Made by a program: the position numbers and the translations under genes. A stretch of DNA of 64,000 bases from assembly GCA_037576215.1 (NCBI GenBank), contig JBANDB010000007.1, forward strand, positions 5,425,001 to 5,489,000, in the 5' to 3' direction. The DNA comes from Armillaria gallica (taxonomy: Eukaryota; Basidiomycota; Agaricomycetes; Agaricales; Physalacriaceae). Below are positions 12,152 through 24,070 of this stretch, one piece after another (position 1 is the stretch's first letter; the number at the start of each line of letters is the position of its first letter). Under the pieces are notes generated by a model, which worked only from the letters and a program-made list of their open reading frames with translations, made no database searches and was not told the DNA's origin.

Positions 12152-15100
12152 ATGGCCAATCAGCCTTGGATCTTCCGTTATCTGGTCAACAGTCTAAACA
12201 ACATCATTGGCACGTCTGATGGATCTATCCAATCCCAAAGCAATGCTACCACCCAAGTACATTCTCAGGCTTCGTCTAACGTTCCAATTAGCACCCAGTC
12301 TGCTCCGCATGTCAATCCAAATGCATATCCTTCAAACTTTCCTTCTTATATTTTTACCCTACCATTTCCGACGCATACATGAACCCTTATCCCCATCAAA
12401 CAAACCTAACAACGCAAATTCCACCACTGCATTATATACCATCTTACCAAATACAACTGCAACATTACATACAGTTTCTGAACGCTATTCCTTTTCCTTC
12501 CCTACAATCTACTGAATATAGACCAAACGGTGCAGATGGCAATCTACCTACAAACCCTCCAAACCCAAATCCTGCTCCTCCACCATTACCTCCATGTCCT
12601 CCCCCTCCTCCCATCCCTCCTCGTCCTCCTCCCCCCCCACCAGCACCACCTCGTCCATTACCTATTCCCCCTCTGACTGCTCCTCCCACTTACACTACGA
12701 TTTCAAATCCCCATCTGCCTTACATACAGCCCGCCGCACCGTACCCACCACAAAATAACAATTACCTACATATACCGCAACAAATACTGCAACCTTACGT
12801 ATATTTACCTACACACAATACCTCTGAACCTTCTTTTCCTACTACTACACATATACCAGAACTTAAAGGCCGAGCAGACTGGGGTGCTTGGAACCTAGGC
12901 GTCCTGAACATACTAACATCCCGACAGCTCAATACCCATATATGCGACCCTCCTTCTCCTTTGGTACCCCACGATCCATTCAATACCCTGTCCTATCCAC
13001 CTGTCCCAAACAAATACTCGCCTCCCCAACACTACCAAGAATGGGTTAATTGGCACAAGAAGGACGCAGTTGTGTATGGAGTACTTACGGCATGTCTTTC
13101 AAGATCTATCATTGGGATGCTTCCGCTCCAGAATGACCCTGTCACCGGAGCCAGATGCACTGCACAAGAAGCCTACCAGTCACTACGTTACCGTTATGGG
13201 GGTGGGAACATACAATACGCGCTGCTCGAACACAAAAAACTCGCTGTGACCAATTGCACTTCTATCGCTACCATACCGAATTTCATCCAGACCTGGCTAA
13301 ATCTTGCACAAACCTTGAAAGAAACAGCTGGCTATCCTCTCTCCTATGCCACACTGAGTGTTGACTTCGTGAACATGTTACCGGGCCAATACTCTGAACA
13401 CAAAAACAAAATTGCACATGAAATTAAATATCCTGCCAATTTCACTGAACAATCTTTCCATGAACTTGTTGATGAAGTACTAGACCAAGCCAACGGTATC
13501 CTCCTGAACCGTGAACTCTCCCAACTATATACAATGACCCAGCCAGATGCATCGTCTAAAGCTCCTCGTCCCCAATGTGGGAATCCCAAATGCTCCTACC
13601 CCATAGGTCACATGACCACAACCTGCTGGCACAAGGGTGGGGGTGATCCTGGTGGGAAAGAGAAATATGAGGAGAGATGCAAAGCAAAACAGATGCCCAG
13701 GGCAAACTACGCATCCAGTGAGGTACCGGGGGAAGAACCACTGGGAGAAATACCACATGACGAACCTAACAAGTCAAATACCTGTACCGAACCTGCTGAA
13801 ACCAATGAAGACATATTTTACTCGTATATCCCTGGCTCATATGAATGCATACAACCGATGACAAATGCTTTACTCGACCTACGTGAATCAAATCCAAAGA
13901 CATTTTTCTCTGCCATGCAATCCTACAACTCATTGCTTGATTCCGGTTGTACTCACCATATCATCAAAGATGGAACATACTTTCATTTGTACGATACTTC
14001 CCAAGCCATCCCAGTCACCACAGCAAACTGTGGTACACTCCCCACAAAAGCTATAGGTGAAGTCCAATTCTCCATGAACGTCAATGGTCGGACAGCCACT
14101 GTCATTTTACGAGATTGCCTTCATGCTCCTGACTCTCCGATAAACCTCATATCTGTTGGTGCTCTGACAGAGAACAGGATGTATATCGGGTTTGGAAAGA
14201 ACAAGACAACATGCTACTTTCCAAAATACCATAAAACCCTCAGCGGCCTCTCATTTCAAGCTGAAGTCATTGGCTGCCCTTCCTTCCTCAACTGTACCTA
14301 CATTCCCCTGAATGATGACATCCAGAACGCCTCTGCACACACCATACTACCATTCCAAAAACCAGAACTCGATGCATACCTTTGGCACTGCCAGGCTGGA
14401 CACCCGAGTCAGGAAACAACCAAACATATCGTTACTGGTAAAGCGAGAGTAAAAGGTGTAACCTGGAATGGCAAGGCTCCCCACGAGTATTGCCCATCAT
14501 GCATCATTGGAAAATGCCAACAAGCACTGTTCAACCATAACGCAAACCGTACCTCTACCCCACTGGAACTCCTCCACATGGATACATGCAGACCCATGCC
14601 CATCAAAATGCCACAAAAACAAGAGTACTTCTTCGCCATCTTGGAGGACTGCACATCATATAACAATGCAGATTTGATGGTGAAGAAAAATGAAGCAGCT
14701 TGCTCATTTAAAGACACTCAGGCCAAATGGGAGAACCAGACAGATGAAAAGGTCAAAAAGATACGGTGCAACAGTGCAAAGGAACTCACGAAAGGCAAAC
14801 TTGGTAAACACTTCAAAGAGTCCAGCATAGAGGTTCAGGAGACAGCTCCCTATGCTCACCAGCAAAATGGGAAGGCGGAACGCTTTATCCATACCATTGA
14901 GGATGACATCCAAACACTTCTTGCAGACTCCGGCCTTCCTATGTCTTTCTGGGGGGATGCCATTCTTACTGCTGCCTACACAAGGAGGAGGCTACCCACA
15001 TCAACTCTTCCTAACGGTAAAACACCTCATGAGGCTATGCACAACGAAATCCCAGACTTGTCACACCTGCAAAGATGGGGGTGCCAATGCTTTGTTACCA

Positions 15101-17131
15101 TCCCACCCGAACTCCGTACTAAAGCTGGCCCTAGACGATTTGAAGCGATCTTTGTTGGATATGAAGAAGGTCATATTGGATGGCGAGTAAGAGACCTTGT
15201 GGGGAAATACCATTTCTCACAAGATGTCGAATTCAATGAGAATACTCCCGGGCGACTGAGCTTGAAACGATCCCAAAAATCAAATAACCCAGACCTCTCT
15301 GACCCTGCCATCACTTCCACCCACCCGAAAAGAAACATCAAACCCACCAAAAAAATGGCAAACATCACCCCTGGTACAAAACAAGGTTACATACTCCCTC
15401 GTCTCCAATCTTCTGAAGCCTCCTCAACTTTCGCGGCTTTTTTCCGTGCAGAAACCATGATAGACTCCCCCGAACCCAAACTTGACTCCACTATCACCGC
15501 CTACCCCCATTCTATGCTCTCCTACTCGACACCCCAAACCAACAAACAGCTCTGGGATACCTCTAAACCCCCAATGACCTATAAAGAGGCCATGGCTCGA
15601 CCAGACAGTGATCTATGGCAAGTAGCTATAGATAAAGAGCACAAGAACCTTGTGGATCAACAGGTGATTGAGGAATCCTTCCTTCCCCCGGGTAAGAAAG
15701 CCATCGGCGCTAGGTGGACCTTCACAAAGAAGACCTTCCCTGAGATCATTGAAAAGGCTAGACTCGTTGCCCAGGGATTTGCACAGCGACCTGATGACTA
15801 TGGCGATACCTACATGCCTGTGGCTAAAATTGTCAGCGTTCACATCGTTTTTGCCCTAGCAGCTAAAGATGATTTGGAGCTCTTCACTTTTGACGTCAAA
15901 GCAGCCTTTCTCAATGCTCCTCTCTCACAGGAAGTCTATATCTGCCAAATACCCGGTTTCCCACTCTCTGACCTGAAAAAAGTCCTTTGTTTGCATAAGG
16001 CCCTTTATGGCCTTAAACAATCATCTCATGAATGGTATAAAACTCTTTGCAGCACTATGGATTCTGTCAGACTAGAAAGTTGCATCGTAGACCCAGCGGT
16101 TTTCTACAGCCGATGGAGCTCCCCCCCTGATCCTTCCATCCCTATGCCTGCGGACGGCTCAGACCTTTTCATAATCATCCCCGTACATGTCGACGACGGC
16201 CTCTCTGCAACTAACTCCAAATCATTGTACCTCTGGATCATCGTGCAGCTCAATAAAATCTTCAAAATCAACGACCTTGGTCCCACGGAGGTCTTCCTTG
16301 GCATCAGGATAGATCGTGATCGCCCTAACAGGAAATTATAGCTGTCACAGAAAGAGTACATTACAGACCTACTGCACACATACAACATGGACGACATCAA
16401 TCCGACCACTGTCCCTTTATATAAAAAACTACAGTCATATGAAGCTGGCGACCACACCCTCCAAGAAGTCGATGATAAGGACCTCACTCTTTACTTCCAA
16501 CGTCTCAACGGTCAACTTCTCTACCCTGCTGTTTGCACATGGCCCGATCTTTCCTTCACCACCGCTGCCCTCGGCCAATATAATGCCAACCCCACCTGAG
16601 CTGTTGCTTCCGCTGCTAAAGGTGTACTGCGCTACCTCACTGGTACCCGCAACTACTCCCTACTTTATGGGGGTGACTGTGCGAAGGACGCTGTCAAGGG
16701 ACTAGGCATTTCTTTCACTGACATGGCATTCACAGATGCTGATTGGGGAACTGATGACACAGACCACAGGAGCTTCTTCGGCTTTGCGATCTACCTCTAT
16801 GGTGGACTAGTCTCTTGGTCTAGTGCCAAACAAAAGTCTACGGCCCTATCATCAACTGAATCAGAATATATGGCACTCACACACCTAATGAAGGAATTGC
16901 TCTGGATTATTTTATTCACTAATTCCCTTTCCCTCCCGATGCCATCCCCTTTCCCCATGTTATCTGATAATGACAGCTCCCTAACCATCGCAAACTCACA
17001 ATCTAATTCTCCACGCCTCAAACATATTGACATTTGATACCATTTTATCCGTGAACAACTCAAGGCAAACACCTTCTCTACGCACTGGATACCCACAAGA
17101 TCCATGACTGCCGATGTCTTGACAAAGCCGC
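12152..17131 (+). pseudogene. Copia 1 Gag-Pol polyprotein, stops at three positions
   Basis: The main open frame (12379-16341, 1320 codons) holds a proline-rich region (residues about 60-105), a copia Gag region, a zinc-knuckle-like CGNPKC...GHMTTTC (about 400-420), protease motif LLDSGC (Asp521), the gag-pre-integrase HCQAGH...CPSC, integrase, and reverse transcriptase with FDVKAAFLNAPL and HVDDG (1270-1274). The same frame continues past stops at 16339-16341, 16597-16599 and 17035-17037 through RNase H (FTDADWG, STESEYMA). It reaches LTKPL at the nested insertion and finishes at 25938-25997. The integrase position expected to be Asp in the RSDN motif reads Asn798 (RCNSAKE), while Asp735 and Glu834 are present. 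A short frame (12152-12382) overlaps the start by ATGA and may be the displaced N-terminus of Gag. Confidence 0.93.
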
Positions 17132-19000
17132 TGAAGAGACTCTGTGCGTGCAGGCTAGAAATGCAACAGTGTCGAAGACACTGATCACACTCACACCCAA
17201 CACTACACACACAAACCCTCAAGTTCTTGGGGGGGATATTATGCGATAGAAGCAGATTGAAGCAAAACAACTAAACTCTCAGAATATACAATACACGCGT
17301 ATAGCAATAGCGCGCGTCACGTATCTAGATCTCTCTAAGTCCAAAGGCTTTTATAACAAGAGGGGCGACCAATGTCGCCGGGCCTCAAGGCAAGGTGTAC
17401 TACAATACACGATACGTCGCCACACACCCACAAAACCCTCAATAAGTCGCGCGCGTCACACACAGGTAACCACAACAACCTAAACACACTCTAAACACGA
17501 CTCAAAGCTTGCGCTCTAAGCAGAAACCCTTCACAAAACGTCCACTCAAGCCACAGGATTTGAACCTACGCACTCAAGCTTCCAAAACCAATCGTAGACC
17601 CACAGGGTTTGAACCTATGCCGATCCAGAGACACAATAACCAACTAAACCCCGTCCAACAAGCCAAAGGGTTTGAACCTCTGCCGCTTGCGGAAATGAGA
17701 ACCCTCAAGCGCGCACTAATCAAACCACAGGGTTTGAACCTGTGCCGCCTGTAGCGCGCGCTGCGTTAGAAGAAGGCCTCTGTACGAACACTAATCAGAC
17801 CAAAGGGTTTTAACCTCAGCTGCCTGTAGTATCTCGCACACAAGAAACGCCGTCCGACAAGCCAAAGGGTTTGAACCTCTGCCACTTGCGGAATGGTATA
17901 CCCAACTAAGCGCGTGCTAATCAGACCAAAGGGTTTTAACCTCTGCCGCCTGTAACACCGCGCGTCACAAGAAACCCTCAAAACTCAAGAGCGCGTCCGC
18001 AATGACACAATATCTCTTATTCTCAGGGTAGAGCGCAGTCAACCAGTCACTCAAACCATACACGAGTCCCCGCTAGGCAAGTCCCCTGCTAAGCAAGTCC
18101 CCCGCTAAGCTTTCTACGCCTCGCGCGCAACTCAATTCACTCGGTATGATATCAATTCTAGGTTTATTCTCTCGCTCGAAGTTACAAACTAATCCTGCTG
18201 CTAGGGCGTCAAGCTGGAGGCTTGCACGCGACTACAACGGGGGTCCGAAACTTGTACACTACAAGTACACTGCGCTATTTATCTATTTTACATCCTACAA
18301 ATTTGTACCACCAAATATAGTATTATTTAAGCTGCGGGGTACTTTCGCCTGCGTCCCGCGCATGTTGCAATTATCACGCCATAGCTTGGCGCTGACTCAG
18401 GAGTCTGGCCCGGGGCCAGGTCCTGTCTCTGAGTGTCACGGCATCGGTTACCAAGGCTATGACACGCGGGTTGACATCAGTTGCCATATCCCCGGAGTTA
18501 TAGCCTACCCCGCAACTCTTATTTCGCTTCCTAGTATTCTCACAGGGAATTCCATTGTAGTGAGGGCAATGTGCTTCTTGTCTAGGCCTCGCGCATTTTG
18601 GCTGAAGCCCGGAACTTCGGATTTACTTGAGTTCTGACATCTCAAGGTCTAGAACTCTAAGCTCTGGGCCTGCCATGCCTTTCGCGTCATAGATCACTGC
18701 TACGCGAAGTCTTAATTACCCCGCAAGCGTGTCCCGCGCTATTCTTAGCGCACGTATGCTTTGCCTTGTCAGAGCACTCAGTGTCAAGCACTGGGACTTC
18801 ATACCTAGTACGGCCTTTCTAGTACCATTCTCAGGTTAAGCCATGCGCTCCACCCAGCTTTACTCTGGTAATATCATTACTGGCATTATAAACACTGCGC
18901 TCTGTTGCTTTCATCATTGCCTTCATGTCTGGGCATTATTGCCTGTACTCATTTGTACAATTCGCAAATTTACACGCGTGAATGCTTTTCAAGCGTGTCA
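17132..19000 (-). repeat. 3' LTR of the gag-only element (1869 bp)
   Basis: It contains seven tandem T-arm-like units at about 17557, 17605, 17668, 17730, 17805, 17867 and 17931, each 48-75 bp apart. A pair of 15-bp-scale direct repeats (CCCCGCTAGGCAAGTC / CCCTGCTAAGCAAGTC) lies near 18065-18100. There are no coding signals. It differs from the 5' LTR by a 2-bp indel in the GCGCGC run near 17755 and a few substitutions. Confidence 0.92.
17557..17941 (-). repeat. Tandem array of seven tRNA T-arm-like stem-loops
   Basis: Read on the minus strand, units contain GGTTCAAACCC or close variants (GGTTCAAATCC, GGTTAAAACCC), matching the RNA polymerase III B-box consensus GGTTCRANYCC. Flanking bases pair into a 6-bp stem around the 7-base loop TTCAAAC: CACAGG/CCTGTG in some units and CAGAGG/CCTTTG (one G-T pair) in others. 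No A box or full cloverleaf accompanies them, so these are not tRNA genes. The array is duplicated in the other LTR (about 24494-24878) and in the solo LTR (33982-34315). Confidence 0.85.
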
Positions 19001-19013
19001 TATCCCCCTCACT
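19001..19013 (-). promoter_or_regulatory. Polypurine tract of the gag-only element
   Basis: In the minus sense GTGAGGGGGATA directly precedes the left LTR (TGACACGC), as expected for the plus-strand primer next to a 3' LTR. Confidence 0.75.
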
Positions 19014-19838
19014 AAGATCTGGACCTTCCACGGTCCTTCTCGTGTACTTCAATGGGTTTATGTGGGCCCAAGCTACCGCGGCAATGTCTAATTTTGTCAA
19101 GGAAACTCATGAGTTATCTCACAACACTTTCGCTCTCACACTTGTCTGAACTTCGTCCGGACATGCCAGCCTTTTACATCAAGCTTGCACTTAAATTTTC
19201 CAAGTTGCTGTCTCTGCCTTTCTTTTTCTCATCAACACTCGCTGCACTATTCCTGTGTTTCATGCAGGCGCGCTCGGTTTCCTATCTCTTAACTCTCTCG
19301 TTATCTCTGCACCGCGCTATGGATGACAGTAGCCTCGTTTACTCGCATCAAATAAAGCTTTAAGACTTCTGCAGCAACTTCCTTGGTGCCTGCGCATATA
19401 CTGTGAAGTATTTTGAGTCTAGGATCCTCTACTAGGTGCAAGCAGAGGAAATACATCTTGCACTCGAGAAGGCACACCCGTATTTGGTATGCGTGCATGC
19501 CCTGTGAAGGCTGCTCACTTCTAAGCTTCTCTGCTCCGACCAAGACGCAGGTCATTGTTCTCATACCCCTGCATATCCCTGTTCTGGTGAGTTATCCTTT
19601 AAACTTCTTACTCTTGTTTTCTAATCCCTCATAGGCTGCACCACTTACGCATAAACGTCAGCATGAGCAGGAAGCTTCAAACACGGTGCGCGCGACGTCC
19701 TCATGATATCTCCAGTTGGTTGACAATTATTTCCTAGACCCCCGCAGTCGAGATCTCTGTAAAGCCCTAACCTACTAGGTGCATATGCCTTGCCATACTG
19801 CGCGCTTTCTCTTTTTCATTGCATCTCTCTTTCTGCAG

Positions 19839-21853
19839 GCATACCAATAGTTCCGAGGCGAAGCCCGTTAAGGCCTCTGCACTGTCGACTACCCCGCCTA
19901 ATTATACTCTCAAAAACAAGGCCCCCGCTTCTTCGAACCTTAAAGGTGTTGTCAAGAAGCATGCCCTGTGTGGTAAGCCCCGCATCTCACGTACTGGTAT
20001 TGTCCTTCATTAATTTCTCCATTATTTTCAATAGCAGACTTGTCTTCTGCCAGCGAGGCTGAGCCTACCTCTGATGAAGAGGATGCTGCTGTTCGTATCA
20101 CAGCCATTGGTCTTAACAGGCAAGAGATGGAGCGCAATGAAATCGAAGTCCTACCAGTCAAGAAGCCTCGTCTTACATTGACTGGCAGAGCTGACCTGCC
20201 ACCACCTCGTGCATATCATCTGCTGACTGGAGCGACTCTTACAAGAGCTTTATACGTTCCTCTTTCAGTACTTCTTCACCGTGGGCCTCTTCTTCCTCCT
20301 GTTGTATCTTCTCCCAAACGAGTGCATCCTTTGCGCAGTAAGAAATCTCCCCTGCGTTCCAGCAAAGGTCATCGCAAGGCCAAAAGCTCTCCTGTTCCTT
20401 CCGAGGTTCTTTCCTATGCTACTACTCTCTCTTTCATCCCCGCGTTACACGTGGGAGTGCATCGGTTGCCCTCCCAGTGTTACATGCTGGTTATCTCTGC
20501 TTTACTCCTTGTCTGCGCGCTGTTGTCTACTCTTTTCCATTCCTCCACGCTGTCATGGATGACGACTCCGACCAGGTCCTTACACATGCACATCATGTCA
20601 ATCTCGATGACATTTGTAGCAACTTGCGTGGTGCTTGGATCTATATCGCGGCTTACTTTGAGTCGGGGGTTCTGCCTCGTGCCTCAGTTGCGGAGTTGAT
20701 TCAGGCCATGTCAAAGACCCATGCCTGCCTTGCGCGCTATCTTTCTATTTCTTTCTGATCCTGTATCTCATCCCTGCTTGTAGGATGCACATATGGATAC
20801 GCTCGTCCCCTTCAAGCTTGTTGACTCGTTCTATGGTCTCGCTCTGCGCAGTCAAATCTATCGCGTCACTCGCTGGATCCCTGCCGCGCAGCATGTGAAG
20901 GCTTGGAGAGTCTGGGAACTAACAAACTTCGAACACCTATGGAACACGGTGAGTCCCCCGCTACTAGTATCTGGTTTCTAGTTCTTTAACTCGCGTGTAG
21001 CATGATTTCCGCGAGACTCTGTGTATCCCGGGTGATCCAGGATACGTTCCCGGTGACGATTCCAGTGTCAAGGAGTCTTATCTCTGTCCTTTCTGTCTCT
21101 CAGTCGTGCCTCCACCTATCAAGCCAGCTGCCGCGCCATCTTCTTCAAAATCTGGGGATGTATCCGTGCCCTCGACTTCGAGGTATTCATGCCTTCTCTT
21201 GTATTTCTTCGCGTGCTTATTTTCCCCGCAAGCTCCCAAGGAGCCTTGTAAGTTCCGCGCTCCTCTGCATGGATTCCTGGGACTCACATTTGGTCCCTAG
21301 CATTTGCTTCTCCCACCAAGAAGCAGGTTTCCGTGGTGTTACCACCCAAAAATGCTAACCCCATGAGTTTCCTCTCGTTTTGACCGATTTCTCTCACTGA
21401 GGATGGGCTCTAGTCTCCTCCCGTGACATGCAAACGTCAGTGTGCCCCGGAACCAATCAAGACAGTGAGTCTCTCTTCCTTGCTTCCTTCCGTGTCTCAA
21501 CACTGGCCTAGCCTACGGTTCTCAAAGTTGAAAAGGTACCTCCCGTTAAGTGAGTCTCCCCTTCTTCCGCGTATCTCATTACCTTCCTTGGCTGACAATT
21601 CTCTAGGCCTGCGGCTCCCAGGCGAGCTGTTCAGATGCGCGCTACAGCTAAGACGAAGGTTCCTGCACCAACCAATCCTGCCCCCGCTGTCAGGAAGCTT
21701 ATCCTCGTGGGTAAGCTCTTTTACTCTCTTTTATTTCTCTACAGTTTCCTAGAGCCCTATTTACTGCGCTCTATAGTGCATTTTCTTGTGTCCATAGATT
21801 TTGAACACCTAAACCATGGCGCGTCTCCTGGCACGTATCTTTTCTCACATTGA
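19839..21853 (+). CDS. Intron-containing cargo gene, antisense to the gag-only element; function unknown
   Basis: A series of plausible exons is joined by fungal-type introns. Clear ones are 19973-20034 (GTAAGC...CAATAG), 20949-21000 (GTGAGT...GTGTAG) and 21711-21797 (GTAAGC...CCATAG). Exon translations are protein-like: LNRQEMERNEIEVLPVKKPR with a basic KKPR patch, a block containing AAYFESGVLPRASVAELIQ, then YRVTRWIPAAQHVKAWRVWE, which reads in phase across the 52-nt intron into HDFRETLCIPGDPGYVPGDD. The C-terminal part is Pro/Ala/Lys-rich and ends near 21853. Start and several joins (about 20.2-20.55 kb and 21.2-21.5 kb) are uncertain. No known domain is recognised. Lying antisense to the element's RNA would protect its introns from removal during retrotransposition. 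Confidence 0.5.
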
Positions 21854-22814
21854 TGTCACCATGTAGTGACGTATACTAATGGTTCAATCATGCTCTGGAT
21901 TTGGTTTTCCTCCTTTGCGCGGTAGCTCCTCCTTTTGCACGGTTCCTTTCTGTTGTACAGAAATCGCAAAATTTATTGTACCTTTATCGGTAGTATAGAA
22001 ATGGTAATACCTTCGGTATACCACTATATCCCCCACACTAAGAAAACTTGACTGTCCTCAGTCATAAAACCAAATATTCTCGAACTCTGTTCTGTTCCTC
22101 GTTTTGCTCTAGGAATTTTCTCAATCGCATTGACTACTTGCAGTCATGGCAAGAGTTGCTTGCCTCTGTGATCTCGTGTTCGCATTAAGTGCAAGTCCCA
22201 GGGCATTTAAATTTGCCTAGTCTTTGCGCTCCTTGCTTCGATTTTCTGATCATCGCCTTCCTCATGATGGCGGTTGAAGCAGAGGTCTCCCAGGCATCTA
22301 ATTCTCTCGTTTTTATCAGGATAAGGTCGCGCGCTACTGCAGTGAGTGAGCCCCGCAATGAATCACATAGAGTGGGATATCAGTCTCGCTCTACTGATAT
22401 CCCCCCCACTAAGAGCTCTTGTTCCTCGGTGGACCCTTTGCACTCTGCTCATTGCTGCCTTATCACTCTTCTCTTCATAGGTTCCCATCACTTAATTGTT
22501 TCTAGTGAAGAGCACGAAACCTGTATTATTTCACTGGACCTTCCTGCTTATTGGCATTAGTTCCACATGAAACCGTAAGAGATATTGTCTCTAGCTCCGA
22601 TTTTGCATTGCGCGCAGTAGGTATGGTCTTTGGATGAGGTCCCTCCATACCCACTTTATATTACTCTCTCTTGGTGCGCGCATGTCCTGCAAATTCATCA
22701 GATGAGTTCTCCATTGCTTTACTCTTATCGCACGATGTTTCTTGTGGTTTCTGGCATCTGCGAGGGTTGATGGTGAACGAGACATTGTGATTCCCATCCT
22801 CGTTTATCATGCGA
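21854..22814. other. Interior of gag-only element between cargo gene and gag, no ORF recognised
   Basis: This stretch lies 3' of both convergent units and shows no convincing coding frame; short frames are shadows. The sequence CAGTCTCGCTCTACTGATATC near 22380 is preceded by a similar GTGGGATAT motif. No protease or reverse transcriptase motifs were found on the minus strand downstream of gag. Confidence 0.5.
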
Positions 22815-23777
22815 CTAGAAGAAACCCTGTTCTCGCTCCTCATCTGTAGGCATGCGCTCTAGAGGATCATCTGGAGGTGGATCTTCACTATGAGTTATAA
22901 ACTCCATATCATCAGCCTCCTGCCATAATCCTGTCATATGCACCTGGCGCTCTTGCTCTAACTCATTTTGCAGTAGCGCACATATATCTTTTTGGTACTC
23001 GCTCATGGCCTTTTCTAAGCTGGCTAGTCTCTTCTCGCACATGGCGGTTTGCTGTTCCATGAAGTCCATCATGATAGCCATGAGGCCTCCCATATCTTCC
23101 TGCTTAACCGCTCTGTCTTCTGCTGCGGGGGAGTTATGCGCGGCAGCCAGAATACCTCTCACTTCATCTCGATTTCTGTCCATAGACGAAAACACTCCTT
23201 GCAGCACAGTCAAGCCAGCCTCTGTAACCTCTTCCAGTGTATACGGATCTGCATGCTCCCTTTCGGTTAAGCCCTTCGGCAGTGGTAGGCGCTCTAATTG
23301 TAGCTTGATAGCTGCGTACAATTCATCTGACATGGGTGTCAAAAAGGTATCAACCAGTTCTCTGTTCGACAGTACTTTGCTTAGCGCAGACGCAAGTACT
23401 TGAAACTCCCTTTTGAACTCCATGAACTGACTCTTGTCAGATACCCACGCTATCTTGTAGCGGTGGACTAATCTCTTCAATTCTTGAACAGTGTCACGGT
23501 CGCTATCGCGCGCACCATCATAGCACTCTATTACTTCCAACTTGAACTCTTCGTACTTGCCACCAGCGGCATATTTGGGAAGGACCTTCCACTGTCGCTC
23601 TGTCTTAATATCGGTATATGACAGCATGGCTTTCTTCTTGTCCTCCTCATCAGTCACTGCACATTTGGCAAAGAGATCTTCAAGTCTAGCAAAGAAGCGC
23701 TCGAGCTCCTCAGGATGCGAGGAACTCTCAAATTGTGGGGCGGCCTTTTCATTTGGGCCAGGCATAGATGATACCAT
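22815..23777 (-). CDS. Ty3/gypsy-type Gag protein (320 aa)
   Basis: One uninterrupted 320-codon frame starts with ATG about 290 bp inside the 5' LTR in the element's sense. The layout matches the basidiomycete gypsy Gag pattern: a short N-terminus (SSHPEELERFFARLEDLFAK), a segment with YTDIKTERQWKVLPKYAAGG and YEEFKLEVIECYDGA, a block containing DTVQELKRLVHRYK, and a long helical capsid-like region to about residue 200. It ends in coiled-coil and acidic sequence. Gag forms the virus-like particle in which reverse transcription occurs. There is no zinc knuckle and no pol follows, so pol must be supplied by another element. The intact frame fits recent activity. Confidence 0.8.
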   Translation of the reverse strand: MVSSMPGPNEKAAPQFESSSHPEELERFFARLEDLFAKCAVTDEEDKKKAMLSYTDIKTERQWKVLPKYAAGGKYEEFKLEVIECYDGARDSDRDTVQELKRLVHRYKIAWVSDKSQFMEFKREFQVLASALSKVLSNRELVDTFLTPMSDELYAAIKLQLERLPLPKGLTEREHADPYTLEEVTEAGLTVLQGVFSSMDRNRDEVRGILAAAHNSPAAEDRAVKQEDMGGLMAIMMDFMEQQTAMCEKRLASLEKAMSEYQKDICALLQNELEQERQVHMTGLWQEADDMEFITHSEDPPPDDPLERMPTDEEREQGFF

Positions 23778-24052
23778 CTTTTCAATTCTTTCAGATGTGC
23801 GGGATCGTTAAATCCAGCGGTTGGTTTGTTATAGGCTGCGAGTTCGAGTTTTAAACGCTTCCTGGCTAGCAGATATTGCGCCTGTCAAGGAATTCACAAC
23901 CCTTTTCACTAGTAGTACTCAATAATGAAGAGCGACTAGCAGATTTGCTTTTAGAGAAGGAGATTGTCAATAGCTATGAGCGCGTTACTCTGCGCGCGTA
24001 GGTAATTCGTTTGAATCTAGTTGTTGTTTCAGAGTTGAAACTGCTTTCCCCC

Positions 24053-24070
24053 CTCGCGGTGGGCTCCAAA
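24053..24070 (-). promoter_or_regulatory. Candidate primer-binding site of the gag-only element
   Basis: In minus sense, TT then TGGAGCCCACCGCGAGG follows the 5' LTR end (TCTTCA). TGG at the start is expected from pairing with a tRNA 3'-CCA end. The tRNA species is not identified. Confidence 0.5.

Noticed and set aside
12465..12689. Glycine-rich frame on the minus strand
   Set aside because: It is the reverse of the proline-rich part of copia 1 Gag.
16339..16341. Programmed stop readthrough in copia 1
   Set aside because: Two further in-frame stops follow and the integrase Asp is lost, so mutation is the simpler explanation.
16316..17270. Extra frames overlapping copia 1 reverse transcriptase and RNase H
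   Set aside because: They are out-of-frame shadows of the polyprotein; the true frame continues through stops at 16339, 16597 and 17035.
17557..17941. CRISPR-like or tRNA gene cluster
   Set aside because: The evenly spaced repeats are in a eukaryotic LTR, have diverged spacers copied with the LTR, and lack A boxes and acceptor stems, so they are neither a CRISPR array nor tRNA genes.
18146..18637. 163-codon frame present in both long LTRs
   Set aside because: It is identical in the two LTRs only because they are repeats, lies on the antisense strand, and is not maintained in the solo LTR.
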